Source of the DNA: JAUWOY01 sp034431315
Lineage (GTDB): Bacteria; Chloroflexota; Anaerolineae; VGOG01
Assembly (NCBI GenBank): GCA_034431315.1
Contig: DAOUDK010000004.1
Span: 1-64,000, forward strand
Length of the DNA stretch: 64,000 nucleotides
Direction: 5' to 3'
Each line of letters starts with the position of its first letter. The stretch's first letter is position 1. Below the pieces are notes generated by a model. The model worked only from the letters and a program-made list of their open reading frames with translations. It did no database searches and was not told the origin of the DNA. Both the position numbers and the translations under genes were made by a program. This document shows positions 14,448-21,804 of the stretch, piece by piece.

Positions 14448-14642
14448 CTAGGCAAACTCGTACACGGGGACTTGAATCACACGCTTGGGTTTGCTTTGTT
14501 CCCAAATCATCTGCCGCAGGTGCTCTACCGTGTCGGGTGAGAATAACTGCTCGCCTGTTTCCAAATTCACCCGCGCAGGAACATTTTTGATGACAATGAG
14601 TTGACCGTTCACCTCAAGCGTGTAGGTGACTTTGCGCTCCAC
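14448..14642 (-). CDS. MqsA/YgiT-like small protein without zinc finger
   Basis: A 64-residue protein resembling the C-terminal end of YgiT/MqsA-type antitoxin proteins: N-V-P-A-R-V-N-L-E-T-G-E-Q-L-F-S-P followed by a helix and V-P-V-Y-E-F-A. The Cys pairs of the YgiT zinc finger are replaced (V-N-L-E-T instead of C-x-x-C), so it is a metal-free variant. The GTG start has a GAGGAG site. Its stop overlaps the possible TTG start of the JAMM gene. An antitoxin role is a guess because no toxin of the MqsR type is nearby. Confidence 0.6.
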   Translation of the reverse strand: MERKVTYTLEVNGQLIVIKNVPARVNLETGEQLFSPDTVEHLRQMIWEQSKPKRVIQVPVYEFA

Positions 14643-14688
14643 TCAAGTTCTCCTCACTCGAAAATCAATCCAAAGGTCCGAGTCTGGT

Positions 14689-15222
14689 TCATATTCTCCT
14701 GCTGAGAAGCAATCTTAATAGTTCGCGTTGTTCTTCGAGAAGCTGTCGCTGTTCTTCCATCAGTGCGGATAGTCGGGTGTTCAGTTGTTCGAGCAATTGA
14801 ACTAGACCCCGATAGCGCGTCAGCAGGCGAATTTCCTCGGCTCGTTGATGCTTGCGTAAGCGATAAGCCACAAGCGGGGGGCGATTAAGACGAAGGCGTT
14901 TCAGGGTGAAAGCACCCGTTACAGTCAAGGGGTACAGTGTGCCATCATCAAGTTCGAGAAAATGTTGGGACACTGGCTCACAGCGCGGATTCCACAACGA
15001 TGGATCATCTGGGCGTGTCGGCCAGTAATCAAGTTTGTACTGGTTGCAGCGGACGCAACAGTAGAGCAAATTCTCAAGACTGTCATCGCCCCCTTTGGCC
15101 CTCGGTTGAAAATGATCAACCGTGAGTTCGCCACCCGCGTCTGTTTCCGTGACGCCGCAAAACTCACAGGCATAATTAGCTCGTTGTCGAACTTGCTCGC
15201 GGATTTCCGTGGTGATTGTCAT
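14689..15222 (-). CDS. HNH endonuclease
   Basis: A 177-residue HNH nuclease. The zinc knuckle Cys pairs are C19/C22 and C56/C59. The catalytic core is D36-H37 (V-D-H-F-x-P-R-A-K-G-G) with N51 (L-E-N-L-L). After residue 85 comes a basic helical region ending in a Glu/Leu-rich coiled coil. The start codon overlaps the stop of the upstream coiled-coil gene as ATGA, so the pair is translated together. Small HNH proteins of this shape are common in cyanobacteria and Chloroflexota as stand-alone nucleases; DNA specificity is unknown. Confidence 0.88.
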   Translation of the reverse strand: MTITTEIREQVRQRANYACEFCGVTETDAGGELTVDHFQPRAKGGDDSLENLLYCCVRCNQYKLDYWPTRPDDPSLWNPRCEPVSQHFLELDDGTLYPLTVTGAFTLKRLRLNRPPLVAYRLRKHQRAEEIRLLTRYRGLVQLLEQLNTRLSALMEEQRQLLEEQRELLRLLLSRRI

Positions 15223-15530
15223 GCTGGTTGAAGCGTGGATAGGTGAGCCAGTTGACGGCGCAAAGTGGCTATCTCGCGTCGCAGGGCGTCGTTTCCCGAA
15301 GCAATCTCTCGGACGCGTTTCGTGACTGTGATTAACTGAGTCAACGCTACGTCAACTTGGGCTTGCAGAGTTGCTGGCGTTTTTTCAGCAGCAGTCAAGC
15401 TAAACACGTTGCTCTCGGCATTATCTTGGAGCGCGTACCAGTTTTCCAACTGCGATTGTTCTTCCGCAGAGAGTGACTCGCCCCGTGTAGCCTTATCATG
15501 TAATTGTTTGGCCAAGCTATCAGAAATCAT
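15219..15530 (-). CDS. Coiled-coil partner of the HNH nuclease
   Basis: A 103-residue helical protein beginning S-D-S-L-A-K-Q-L-H-D-K-A-T-R-G-E-S-L, ending in a heptad-like coiled coil (about 60-100). It overlaps the HNH gene by four bases (ATGA), so the two are made in fixed ratio. Small proteins with the same N-terminal pattern accompany HNH genes in cyanobacteria. A role as inhibitor or adaptor of the nuclease is inference. The ribosome site is AAGGAG. Confidence 0.68.
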   Translation of the reverse strand: MISDSLAKQLHDKATRGESLSAEEQSQLENWYALQDNAESNVFSLTAAEKTPATLQAQVDVALTQLITVTKRVREIASGNDALRREIATLRRQLAHLSTLQPA

Positions 15531-15576
15531 TTCGGGCTCCTTATCTCACTCGTTAACTTGTTGACTCATTGCGACT

Positions 15577-16137
15577 TCATGGCACCAACTTGACCTGATC
15601 CAACGGCCAGTAAATAAGCCAGGCATGTCCTTTAATTGTATCCACCGGCACCGGCCCGATGGCGCGGGAGTCCCGCGAGTTGCTGCGATTGTCGCCCAGG
15701 ATGAAGACGTGATCCGACGGCACCACCGTCGGCGGGTAGCTCGGCCCGCCAAAGTTGGTCACCCACGGCTCCTCGATCCGCTCCCCGTTGATGAACGTGT
15801 GACCGCCGCGCACCTCTACCTCCTCGCCGGGCAGGGCCACCACCCGCTTGATCAGGGCCACCTCGCTCCCCGGCCGGTCGGCGATTACTACGTCCCCGCG
15901 GCTTGGGGGGTGAAGAAGATAGGAGACCTTCTCTGTCATCACCCGATAGCCGCGATACAAGTTGGGCTCCATGCTCGGGCCACGTTCCACCAACGCTGCC
16001 TCAGCGACGAAGACGTTGATGAACAGGGCAACCAGGAGAGCCGGCAAGACCGTAATCGCCAGCTCCCAAACTGCGTTGACTACAAACTGCGTCTTGGATG
16101 CAGGCTCTTCCTGGTGCTCTGTCGTGAATTCTTCCAC
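15577..16137 (-). CDS. lepB: Signal peptidase I
   Basis: Removes signal peptides of exported proteins at the outer face of the membrane. A single N-terminal membrane helix (about 21-45) is followed by the catalytic boxes: S55 (R-G-P-S-M-E-P), K97 (A-L-I-K-R-V-V-A-L-P-G-E), and the late G-D-N-R-S-N-S-x-D-S-R box near residue 148. Length 186 suits the short bacterial form. The start is GTG with a GAGGG site. Its targets plausibly include the secreted proteins encoded at 27968 and 34430. Confidence 0.95.
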   Translation of the reverse strand: MEEFTTEHQEEPASKTQFVVNAVWELAITVLPALLVALFINVFVAEAALVERGPSMEPNLYRGYRVMTEKVSYLLHPPSRGDVVIADRPGSEVALIKRVVALPGEEVEVRGGHTFINGERIEEPWVTNFGGPSYPPTVVPSDHVFILGDNRSNSRDSRAIGPVPVDTIKGHAWLIYWPLDQVKLVP

Positions 16138-16178
16138 GATTCCCTCACTCTTTGACTTGTTACCCTTTTGTTATTCGG

Positions 16179-16529
16179 TTATTGACGGGCGAAGCGAACA
16201 GTTGTTTCGGTCGCCACGACGAATTGGCCATGAAGTCGGTCTGAGTAACCTGCGAGAAGTCGCCGCACTGCCTCAATCTTGTTCTCGGTTCTTTCATCGT
16301 CGAGACGCAGGAGGATAACTCCTTTGTGCGGCCATCGGTCTCGGTAAACCTTCTCCCCGAAGCCTTTGTCGTTCGTAATCAGGATTCGACTCTCAGCAAA
16401 GGCCTTCTGGATAATCTCTTCGTCGTCCATTCCGCGCGCTTCTTCGTACACGGAGAAAACCTCATGTTGTCGTTCTCGTAACCATTGAGCTACAGCCGGG
16501 CCGGTACATTCATCCACGAGGAATCGCAT
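16179..16529 (-). CDS. DUF5615 PIN-like toxin
   Basis: A 116-residue Mut7-C/PIN-like protein, predicted ribonuclease toxin. It begins M-R-F-L-V-D-E-C, with the paired acidic residues D6/E7, and carries the family block R-I-L-I-T-N-D-K-G-F-G near residue 50. It immediately follows the DUF433 gene (stop and start adjacent at 16529/16530), the standard DUF433-DUF5615 toxin-antitoxin order. Confidence 0.85.
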   Translation of the reverse strand: MRFLVDECTGPAVAQWLRERQHEVFSVYEEARGMDDEEIIQKAFAESRILITNDKGFGEKVYRDRWPHKGVILLRLDDERTENKIEAVRRLLAGYSDRLHGQFVVATETTVRFARQ

Positions 16530-16790
16530 TTAGGCCATCTCCATCTCCACCTCCATTGCCAGCGGCATAAAGACAATGCTTTGCAAAGATTGAGCCGCGA
16601 ACAACAAACAGGCTTGAAGGTCTTCTGGAACCAATCCGTCGTATTCTTGGAGAATCTCCTCAAAGGTTGCGCCGTGAGCCAGTAGGTTAAGGATGTATTC
16701 CACCGTTAAGCGTGTTCCTCTGATGACTGGCTTCCCCACCATGACTTTCGGGTTCAGAGCGATTCGTTCGAGCAACCGATTTTGTTTCAT
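16530..16790 (-). CDS. DUF433 antitoxin
   Basis: An 86-residue DUF433 protein: I-A-L-N-P-K-V-M-V-G-K-P-V-I-R-G-T-R-L is the family signature, followed by helices with E-E-I-L-Q-E-Y-D-G-L. It lies directly upstream of the DUF5615 toxin on the same strand. I start at ATG 16790, which has AGAGGTGAG before it; an in-frame start 17 codons earlier lacks a site. Confidence 0.85.
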   Translation of the reverse strand: MKQNRLLERIALNPKVMVGKPVIRGTRLTVEYILNLLAHGATFEEILQEYDGLVPEDLQACLLFAAQSLQSIVFMPLAMEVEMEMA

Positions 16791-16856
16791 GGTTTTCTCA
16801 CCTCTGGGCGGATATTCTTGATGGCTCTTGCAGTACTTCACTAAGGTAGCCAGGAT

Positions 16857-17031
16857 GCCCCCCAGCTTGCTGGGGGGAGGAATGGCCAGAGCGGGGGTTT
16901 GGGGGCGGCAGCCCCCAATACAATCATTCCGCTGGGAATGCCCCCCAGCTTGCTGGGGGGTGGTTTACTTTGCCTCGTTACTCGTTACCTCGTAACTTGT
17001 CAACTCGTAACTTGTCAACTCATTACTCATT
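16857..17031. repeat. Two palindrome families in a 236-base gap
   Basis: CCCCCCAGCTTGCTGGGGGG occurs twice (about 16857-16877 and 16940-16960), enclosing a GC-rich segment with GGCAGCCCCC. Then come repeated ACTCGTAAC-TTGTCA units (16978-17031) that reach the stop codon of the SPFH gene. Related GTTAACGAG units occur at 15546-15570 and 32335-32392. Confidence 0.65.
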
Positions 17032-18019
17032 GTCCCGTAGTCTCGGTAACTTCAGTGCTGGGCGCGGCGGTAGTTCCAAGCAAGGTCTCACCGGGCGTCA
17101 GATTGAGGAAGGGCATGAAGCTGCCAGGCGGCATGATGCCCCAGGTGACCTTGCCATCTGGGTCGCTCAGGGATTCCACGAATCGCAGCTCAATGATGGC
17201 CGGGTACTTTGCCAGGGCCTCACCTTTGACCTGGATGGCCCCTGCCTCCGCCTCCGCCAGCAGCTTCACCATTTCTGCGTCGCCCCTGGCCCGTTCGATG
17301 GTGGACTGGGCCTCACCCTTGGCCATCTCAACCGCAGCCGCAGCCTGATAGGTTGCCTGCTCAGCTCGGTGCTGCTCTGTGGTGATGCGCTCGGCCTCGA
17401 TCTGTTTTTGCTCCACGGCTCCCCTGTAGTCTTCGGTGAACTCGATCTTCCGCAGGCCGAAACTGTCGAGGATGATTCCCTTCTCGGCAAAAAGGGGTCT
17501 GAGCTGCTCCTCGAATTGGTCCTGGACTGCCTGGATGTTCCCCGTGTAAAGGTCGAGGGCCGCGTACTCCTTGGGGATGTTACGGGCCAGGATGCGGCTG
17601 TGGAACTTGACCACCTTCTCCACCACGTCCCGCTCGTCGCCGATGTTGTTGGCGATCCAGTTCACTTTCTGGGGGTCAATGCGGAAGCGAATGGAATACT
17701 TCAGGATGATCTGCTGTCCATCCGCAGTGGTGGTATCGGTGGGGAAGTCGTCGTAGGCAGCCCGTGACTCTGCCTCGCCGACCGTTTGGTAGATGATCTC
17801 CTGGGTGCGGTAGCCCACTACACTCTCAACGAGGGGCACCTTCCAGTTCAGACCCGGTTGCATGATCCTCCCCGTCACTGCGCCGAAGCGAGTGACTAGT
17901 CCCACTGAGCCGTAACTGACCTGGACGTAGCTTGAGAATACCAGGATCAGGGCCAGGAACACCACCCCGATGACAACCAGCACTCCCCTGCTAAACGATG
18001 GAAACTCTTGCTGTCTCAT
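17027..18019 (-). CDS. SPFH/band-7 (prohibitin-like) membrane protein
   Basis: A 330-residue HflC/prohibitin-like protein: one N-terminal membrane helix (about 13-35), then the SPFH domain (S-V-G-L-V-T-R-F-G-A-V onward, 38-220), then a long Ala/Glu-rich coiled coil (200-275) as in scaffold proteins that form membrane rings and regulate FtsH-type proteases. A T-T-rich tail follows. I chose ATG 18019, with an AAGGAGG site, over an upstream in-frame start in repeat DNA. No second SPFH subunit is adjacent, so it may form homomers. Confidence 0.88.
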   Translation of the reverse strand: MRQQEFPSFSRGVLVVIGVVFLALILVFSSYVQVSYGSVGLVTRFGAVTGRIMQPGLNWKVPLVESVVGYRTQEIIYQTVGEAESRAAYDDFPTDTTTADGQQIILKYSIRFRIDPQKVNWIANNIGDERDVVEKVVKFHSRILARNIPKEYAALDLYTGNIQAVQDQFEEQLRPLFAEKGIILDSFGLRKIEFTEDYRGAVEQKQIEAERITTEQHRAEQATYQAAAAVEMAKGEAQSTIERARGDAEMVKLLAEAEAGAIQVKGEALAKYPAIIELRFVESLSDPDGKVTWGIMPPGSFMPFLNLTPGETLLGTTAAPSTEVTETTGQ

Positions 18020-18047
18020 GTCAAACCTCCTTATTTTGATGATACAT

Positions 18048-18053
18048 ATTATA
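18048..18053 (-). promoter_or_regulatory. Possible -10 box of the SPFH gene
   Basis: TATAAT on the minus strand about 30 bases before the start; the -35 region (TATGCA, 18071-18076) is poor. Confidence 0.35.
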
Positions 18054-18083
18054 CCAGGTTTTGGTTTTTTTGCATAGTGTAGA

Positions 18084-18146
18084 CAAAATCCAAAGTTCAA
18101 AGCTCAAAATCCAAAGTCCAAATTTTGGCTTTGAGCTTTGAACTTC
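18084..18146. repeat. AATCCAAAG/CAAAGCTC palindromic repeat
   Basis: Units of the type CAAAGCTCAAAATCC face CTTTGAGCTTTGAAC, giving a hairpin. The same units occur inside both aldolase-Fae genes at 31784-31815 and 33771-33809. Confidence 0.7.
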
Positions 18147-18157
18147 TTTTTGTGAGG

Positions 18158-18186
18158 TTGCGATAAACAGCAAAAGAGGATATAAT
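18158..18186 (+). promoter_or_regulatory. Promoter for the GxxExxY gene
   Basis: TTGCGA (18158-18163), 17-base spacer, TATAAT (18181-18186). The leader to 18355 is about 160 bases and carries repeat units. Confidence 0.55.
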
Positions 18187-18354
18187 TGGGGAGCGTGGGG
18201 GGCGGTGAAACACTACAACGAATTTAGAAAGGAACGAATTGGGGCTGCTGGATAGCCGGGCTTCGTCGTGATCTCAGCCGAATGGCATGGGAGCCCGGTC
18301 TGTTTACCCTACACTACAACGAGTTAGGATAGAGCGAATTAGGGAGTAGGAACC

Positions 18355-19152
18355 ATGCCCAAGCTTATACACCCTGAACTTAGTTACCGGGTGCGCGGTG
18401 TACTCCTCAATGTGTACAACGACCTTGGCCCTATGCTCAAGGAAGAGTACCACAGGGATGCTATTGTACTTGGGCTGGAGGAACACAGCATTGTCTGTGA
18501 ACCGGAGAAAGCCTTTGAAGTCTATTACAGAGATGAACGCGTTGGCCTGTACTATGTGGACGTGTGGATTGAGGACGGCAAGATCTTGCTCGAGATCAAA
18601 GTTGTGCTTGCCATTGAACCTATTCACAAGGCACAAGCCATCTCGTATCTGAAAGTAACCGACGCTGACTTGGCAATCGTTGTCAACTACGGTGGTCCTT
18701 CCCTGGAGGACGAGCGGCTGCCCAACTTCTTACGCGACAAGCAACCAGAGTTTGTCTGGCGACCGCAGCCTGTCGCCCAAGGGTTGCTCTATCCTGATTT
18801 GGTAAATGCCATCCAACGTGCCTGCCACCGCGTTCATTTCACCCTGGGGCCGGGATTCTTGCATCAAGTCTACCGACGAGCTACGATGATCGAGTTACGT
18901 CGCAGCGGCCTCAGCTACGAGTACATCAAAAAGTTGCCTGTGGAATACAAAGGCCAGCTTTTGGGCTACCAGGACGTCCGTCTAATCCTGGTAGAAGGCA
19001 AGGTGCTGCTCGCCACTTTCGCCCTTCGCCAGACCGAAGATGCCATGGCCGAACAACTCAAGGCGCACTTGCGTCGCCTGGGCCTTAAACTTGGCCTGCT
19101 GGCGAATTTCTACGGCGCCAGACTGGTCATAACGCCAGTTCGGGTCAAATAG
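18355..19152 (+). CDS. Tandem GxxExxY-domain protein (PD-(D/E)XK-like)
   Basis: A 265-residue protein made of two GxxExxY-type domains, a family of unknown role with a restriction-nuclease-like fold. Domain 1 (1-125) keeps a plausible catalytic set: D-V-W in Y-Y-V-D-V-W-I-E-D and the L-L-E-I-K strand. Domain 2 (145-260) reads Y-Q-D-V-R-L-I-L-V-E-G-K-V-L-L-A-T-F, so the E-x-K pair is lost. Both copies also deviate in the naming motif: K and H stand where Glu is usual (L-G-P-M-L-K-E-E-Y and L-G-P-G-F-L-H-Q-V-Y). Members are normally single-domain, about 125-130 residues. One active and one scaffold half is my inference. Confidence 0.78.
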   Translation: MPKLIHPELSYRVRGVLLNVYNDLGPMLKEEYHRDAIVLGLEEHSIVCEPEKAFEVYYRDERVGLYYVDVWIEDGKILLEIKVVLAIEPIHKAQAISYLKVTDADLAIVVNYGGPSLEDERLPNFLRDKQPEFVWRPQPVAQGLLYPDLVNAIQRACHRVHFTLGPGFLHQVYRRATMIELRRSGLSYEYIKKLPVEYKGQLLGYQDVRLILVEGKVLLATFALRQTEDAMAEQLKAHLRRLGLKLGLLANFYGARLVITPVRVK

Positions 19153-19159
19153 GAGACAA

Positions 19160-19230
19160 CAACGAATTTGGAAATAAGCGAATTGGGAAGGGAAATGGAT
19201 GAGATAATTCGTTTTATTCCAAATTCGTTG
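19160..19230. repeat. AACGAATTTGGAA-type palindrome
   Basis: A 25-base arm (19160-19184) faces a 25-base arm (19206-19230) with 22 of 25 positions paired. It belongs to the CACTACAACGAATT family also seen at 18209-18342 and 44010-44082. Confidence 0.75.
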
Positions 19231-19270
19231 TAGTGTTTCGTTTCATCAATATCAACACAGGAGGTCAAGC

Positions 19271-20017
19271 ATGGAGATTTTTTTGGACACAGCCAGGATC
19301 GAGGAAGTCCGCGAAACGGCTAAGCTAGGGGTCATCAGCGGGGTGACGACCAATCCCAGCCTGATGATGAGGGCTGGCCGCAGTGATTACAAGGAGGTGA
19401 CGCAGGAGATCTGCTACATCGTGCAGGGGCCCGTCAGCGCGGAGGTCACTGCACTGGAGGCCGACGAGATGGTAGAACAGGCCCAAGAGATCGCTCAGTG
19501 GTCGCCCCACGTGGTGATCAAAATACCGGTCACCGCCGAGGGCCTCCAGGCCATCAGTACCCTTTTCGAGTTGGAAGTTGACCCGGAGAGTGTCTGCCAG
19601 GGTTGCGCCTGGCGGGGCCAGTGCGATACCGACCCCGATCTCGCTCACGACCTGGCTCTCACCTGGGGCATTCGCACCAACGCCACCCTGGCCTTCTCGG
19701 CCAATCAGGCGCTGCTGGCTGCCCTGGCCGGTGCCACCTTCGTCTCAATCTTCGTGGGGCGGCTGGACGATGCGGGCAACGACGGCATGCAGGTGGTGGC
19801 CGATACGGTGGAGATTTTTGAAACCTACGGCCTCGACGCTCAGATCATCGCCGCCAGCATCCGCCACCCCATGCACATCACTGAGGCCGCCCTCCTGGGC
19901 GCTGATATCGCGACCGTACCCTACGACGTCCTGATGAAGGCCATCAAGCACCCCCTGACCGATGTGGGTGTCGAACGCTTCCTGGCCGATTGGGCGAAAG
20001 TAAAACGTGAAACGTGA
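19271..20017 (+). CDS. Transaldolase/fructose-6-phosphate-aldolase-like enzyme with Cys-rich insert
   Basis: A class I aldolase of the small transaldolase (TalC/FSA) group, moving or splitting three-carbon units in sugar phosphates. The family markers are M-E-I-F-L-D-T-A at the start, G-V-T-T-N-P-S-L (25-32), the Schiff-base K84 in V-V-I-K-I-P-V-T, and F-V-G-R-L-D-D (about 164). It has 248 residues against about 215-220 in the family. The excess is an insert near residues 100-128 with Cys109, Cys112 and Cys118 (C-x2-C-x5-C) that I do not know from relatives. The last residues, K-R-E-T, are encoded by a GTGAAACGTGAAACGT repeat. The ribosome site is AGGAGGT. Confidence 0.88.
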   Translation: MEIFLDTARIEEVRETAKLGVISGVTTNPSLMMRAGRSDYKEVTQEICYIVQGPVSAEVTALEADEMVEQAQEIAQWSPHVVIKIPVTAEGLQAISTLFELEVDPESVCQGCAWRGQCDTDPDLAHDLALTWGIRTNATLAFSANQALLAALAGATFVSIFVGRLDDAGNDGMQVVADTVEIFETYGLDAQIIAASIRHPMHITEAALLGADIATVPYDVLMKAIKHPLTDVGVERFLADWAKVKRET

Positions 20018-20023
20018 AACGTA
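20000..20023. repeat. GTGAAACGT tandem units at a gene junction
   Basis: AAACGTGAAACGTGAAACGTA spans the transaldolase stop codon and the short gap before the exporter. It replaces any ribosome site for that gene. Another copy lies at 36151-36165, right after the M28 peptidase stop. Confidence 0.6.
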
Positions 20024-20024
20024 A

Positions 20025-21761
20025 ATGAAAATCTTCCTCCGCCTATTGAGCTATCTAAAACCATATTGGCGCTGGGTGGTGATTAGCATTGTCTGCTTGC
20101 TGCTCCTCACCACCCTCAATCTGCTGCCACCCCTCTTCCAGAGGGAGATCATTGACGATGTGATCGGCAGGCGACTGCTGGGCCGTCTGCCCAGGCTCGT
20201 TCTGGGGCTGGCCGGCGTCTACGCCCTGACCCACTTCCTGCGCTTCGGTGATATGTATCTCAGGCACGTCCTGGGCGAGAGGTTCCTCCTCGACTTCCGC
20301 GTTCTCCTCTATGACTACTTGCAGCGACTGTCTATCTCCTTCTTCGAGAGTCAGCAGACGGGCGAGATCATGTCGCGCATCACCAACGATGTGAACGCCC
20401 TGGAGGACTTCGTCACTCACTCCACCGGATTCCTCATCGTTGACCTGCTGCGCCTGGTGGGGACGGCGATCATCCTCTTCGCCCTGGATTGGCAATTGGC
20501 CCTTTTGACTTTGCTACCGGTCCCCATCCTGGCCGTGGCCCTGCGGATGTTCAACACCCGCGTGCGGCCTATCTACCGCCAGATCCGCGACCGGCTGGGC
20601 GACATCAACGCCGAGCTGCAGGACAACATCTCTGGCATTCGGGTGATCCAGGCTTTCGGCCAGGAGAGGCACGAGCTTGACCAGTTCACCCAGCGCAGCA
20701 CCCGCTACTACGAGGAGCGCGTGAGGGGCATTCGCCAGTGGTCAACCTTCTTCCCGGCCATGGGCTTTGTAGCATCGCTGGGCATGGTCATAGTCCTGGG
20801 CTTCGGTGCGTATCGCGTCCTCAGTGGCGCGCTGACCCTGGGCGGGCTGGTGGCCTTCATCTCCTACGTGGCCTCTTTCTACGAGCCTATCCACCGTCTG
20901 GTTCAAACTGACAACATGGTGCAGCAGGCCATCGCCGCCGGGGAGCGGGTGTTCGAACTGCTGGATACCGTGCCTGAGATCGAAGACGTGCCCGATGCCA
21001 CCGAGTTGCCCACTATCCAGGGAGCCATCGCCTTCGAGGGGGTCTCCTTCCGCTACGGCACGGGCGAGGAGGTGCTGAGCGACGTCAGCTTCCAGATGCG
21101 GCCCGGACAGGTGGTGGCTTTGGTGGGTCCCAGCGGGGCGGGCAAGACCAGCATCGCCAACCTGATCCCCCGCTTCTACGACCCCGTCAGCGGCCGCGTC
21201 ACGGTTGACGGCCACGATGTCAGAGAGGTCAAGCTGGCCTCCCTGCGCAGGCAGGTCGCCGTGGTGCTGCAGGACACTTTTTTGTTCAACGGAACGGTGC
21301 GCGATAATATCATCTACGGCAAACCAGATGCCAGTGAAGACAAGATGATCGCGGCCGCCAAAGCGGCTTACGCCCACGAGTTTATCGTGAGTTTGCCCCA
21401 GGGCTATGAAACCGAGATTGGCGAGCGGGGAGTGAAGCTATCCGGCGGGCAGAAGCAGCGTCTGGCGCTGGCGCGGGCCATCCTGACCGACCCCCGCATC
21501 CTCATTCTCGACGAGGCTACCTCTTCCGTTGACGCCGAGGCCGAGTATCTGATCCAGCAGGCGTTGGAGAAGGTGCTGGAGGGGCGCACCGCGCTGGTCA
21601 TCGCCCATCGGCTGTCCACCATCCGCCACGCGGACAAGATCATCGCCCTGGAAGATGGTCGCATCGTCGAGGTGGGCGATCACCGCCAGCTCCTGGCCCG
21701 AGGCGGCCTCTACAGCCAGATGTACCGGCGGCAGTATGATCTGGTGGCCGCTTCGGATTGA
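20025..21761 (+). CDS. ABC exporter half-transporter (MsbA/lipid or multidrug type)
   Basis: A fused permease-ATPase of 578 residues that works as a homo- or heterodimer to export lipids, drugs or peptides. Six membrane helices (about 15-305) precede the nucleotide-binding domain, with Walker A G-P-S-G-A-G-K-T-S (about 368), signature L-S-G-G-Q-K-Q-R and Walker B L-I-L-D-E-A-T-S-S-V-D. The coupling-helix region reads S-F-F-E-S-Q-Q-T-G-E-I-M-S-R, typical of MsbA-like exporters. No partner half-transporter is adjacent, so a homodimer is likely. No ribosome site is visible; re-initiation after the transaldolase stop, seven bases upstream, may be used. Confidence 0.92.
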   Translation: MKIFLRLLSYLKPYWRWVVISIVCLLLLTTLNLLPPLFQREIIDDVIGRRLLGRLPRLVLGLAGVYALTHFLRFGDMYLRHVLGERFLLDFRVLLYDYLQRLSISFFESQQTGEIMSRITNDVNALEDFVTHSTGFLIVDLLRLVGTAIILFALDWQLALLTLLPVPILAVALRMFNTRVRPIYRQIRDRLGDINAELQDNISGIRVIQAFGQERHELDQFTQRSTRYYEERVRGIRQWSTFFPAMGFVASLGMVIVLGFGAYRVLSGALTLGGLVAFISYVASFYEPIHRLVQTDNMVQQAIAAGERVFELLDTVPEIEDVPDATELPTIQGAIAFEGVSFRYGTGEEVLSDVSFQMRPGQVVALVGPSGAGKTSIANLIPRFYDPVSGRVTVDGHDVREVKLASLRRQVAVVLQDTFLFNGTVRDNIIYGKPDASEDKMIAAAKAAYAHEFIVSLPQGYETEIGERGVKLSGGQKQRLALARAILTDPRILILDEATSSVDAEAEYLIQQALEKVLEGRTALVIAHRLSTIRHADKIIALEDGRIVEVGDHRQLLARGGLYSQMYRRQYDLVAASD

Positions 21762-21804
21762 CCGATCAGGTGAAATTGCTGTCTGTTTTGGGAGGTACAC
21801 AGTA

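Larger units (their letters stand above)
18020..18354. other. 335-base divergent gap filled with repeats and two promoters
   Basis: Besides the SPFH -10 box and the promoter at 18158-18186, the gap holds a palindrome of AATCCAAAGTTCAAAG-type units (18084-18146). It also has two direct copies of an ACACTACAACGA-type unit (about 18209-18241 and 18310-18342) and a CTCAGCCGAA-type segment (18245-18300). No gene. Confidence 0.6.

Noticed and set aside
21655..21804. Upstream extension of the heme-type diguanylate cyclase into the ABC exporter gene
   Set aside because: ATG 21805 has GGGAGGT and begins with the motif shared with the next gene; the extension is the exporter read in another frame.
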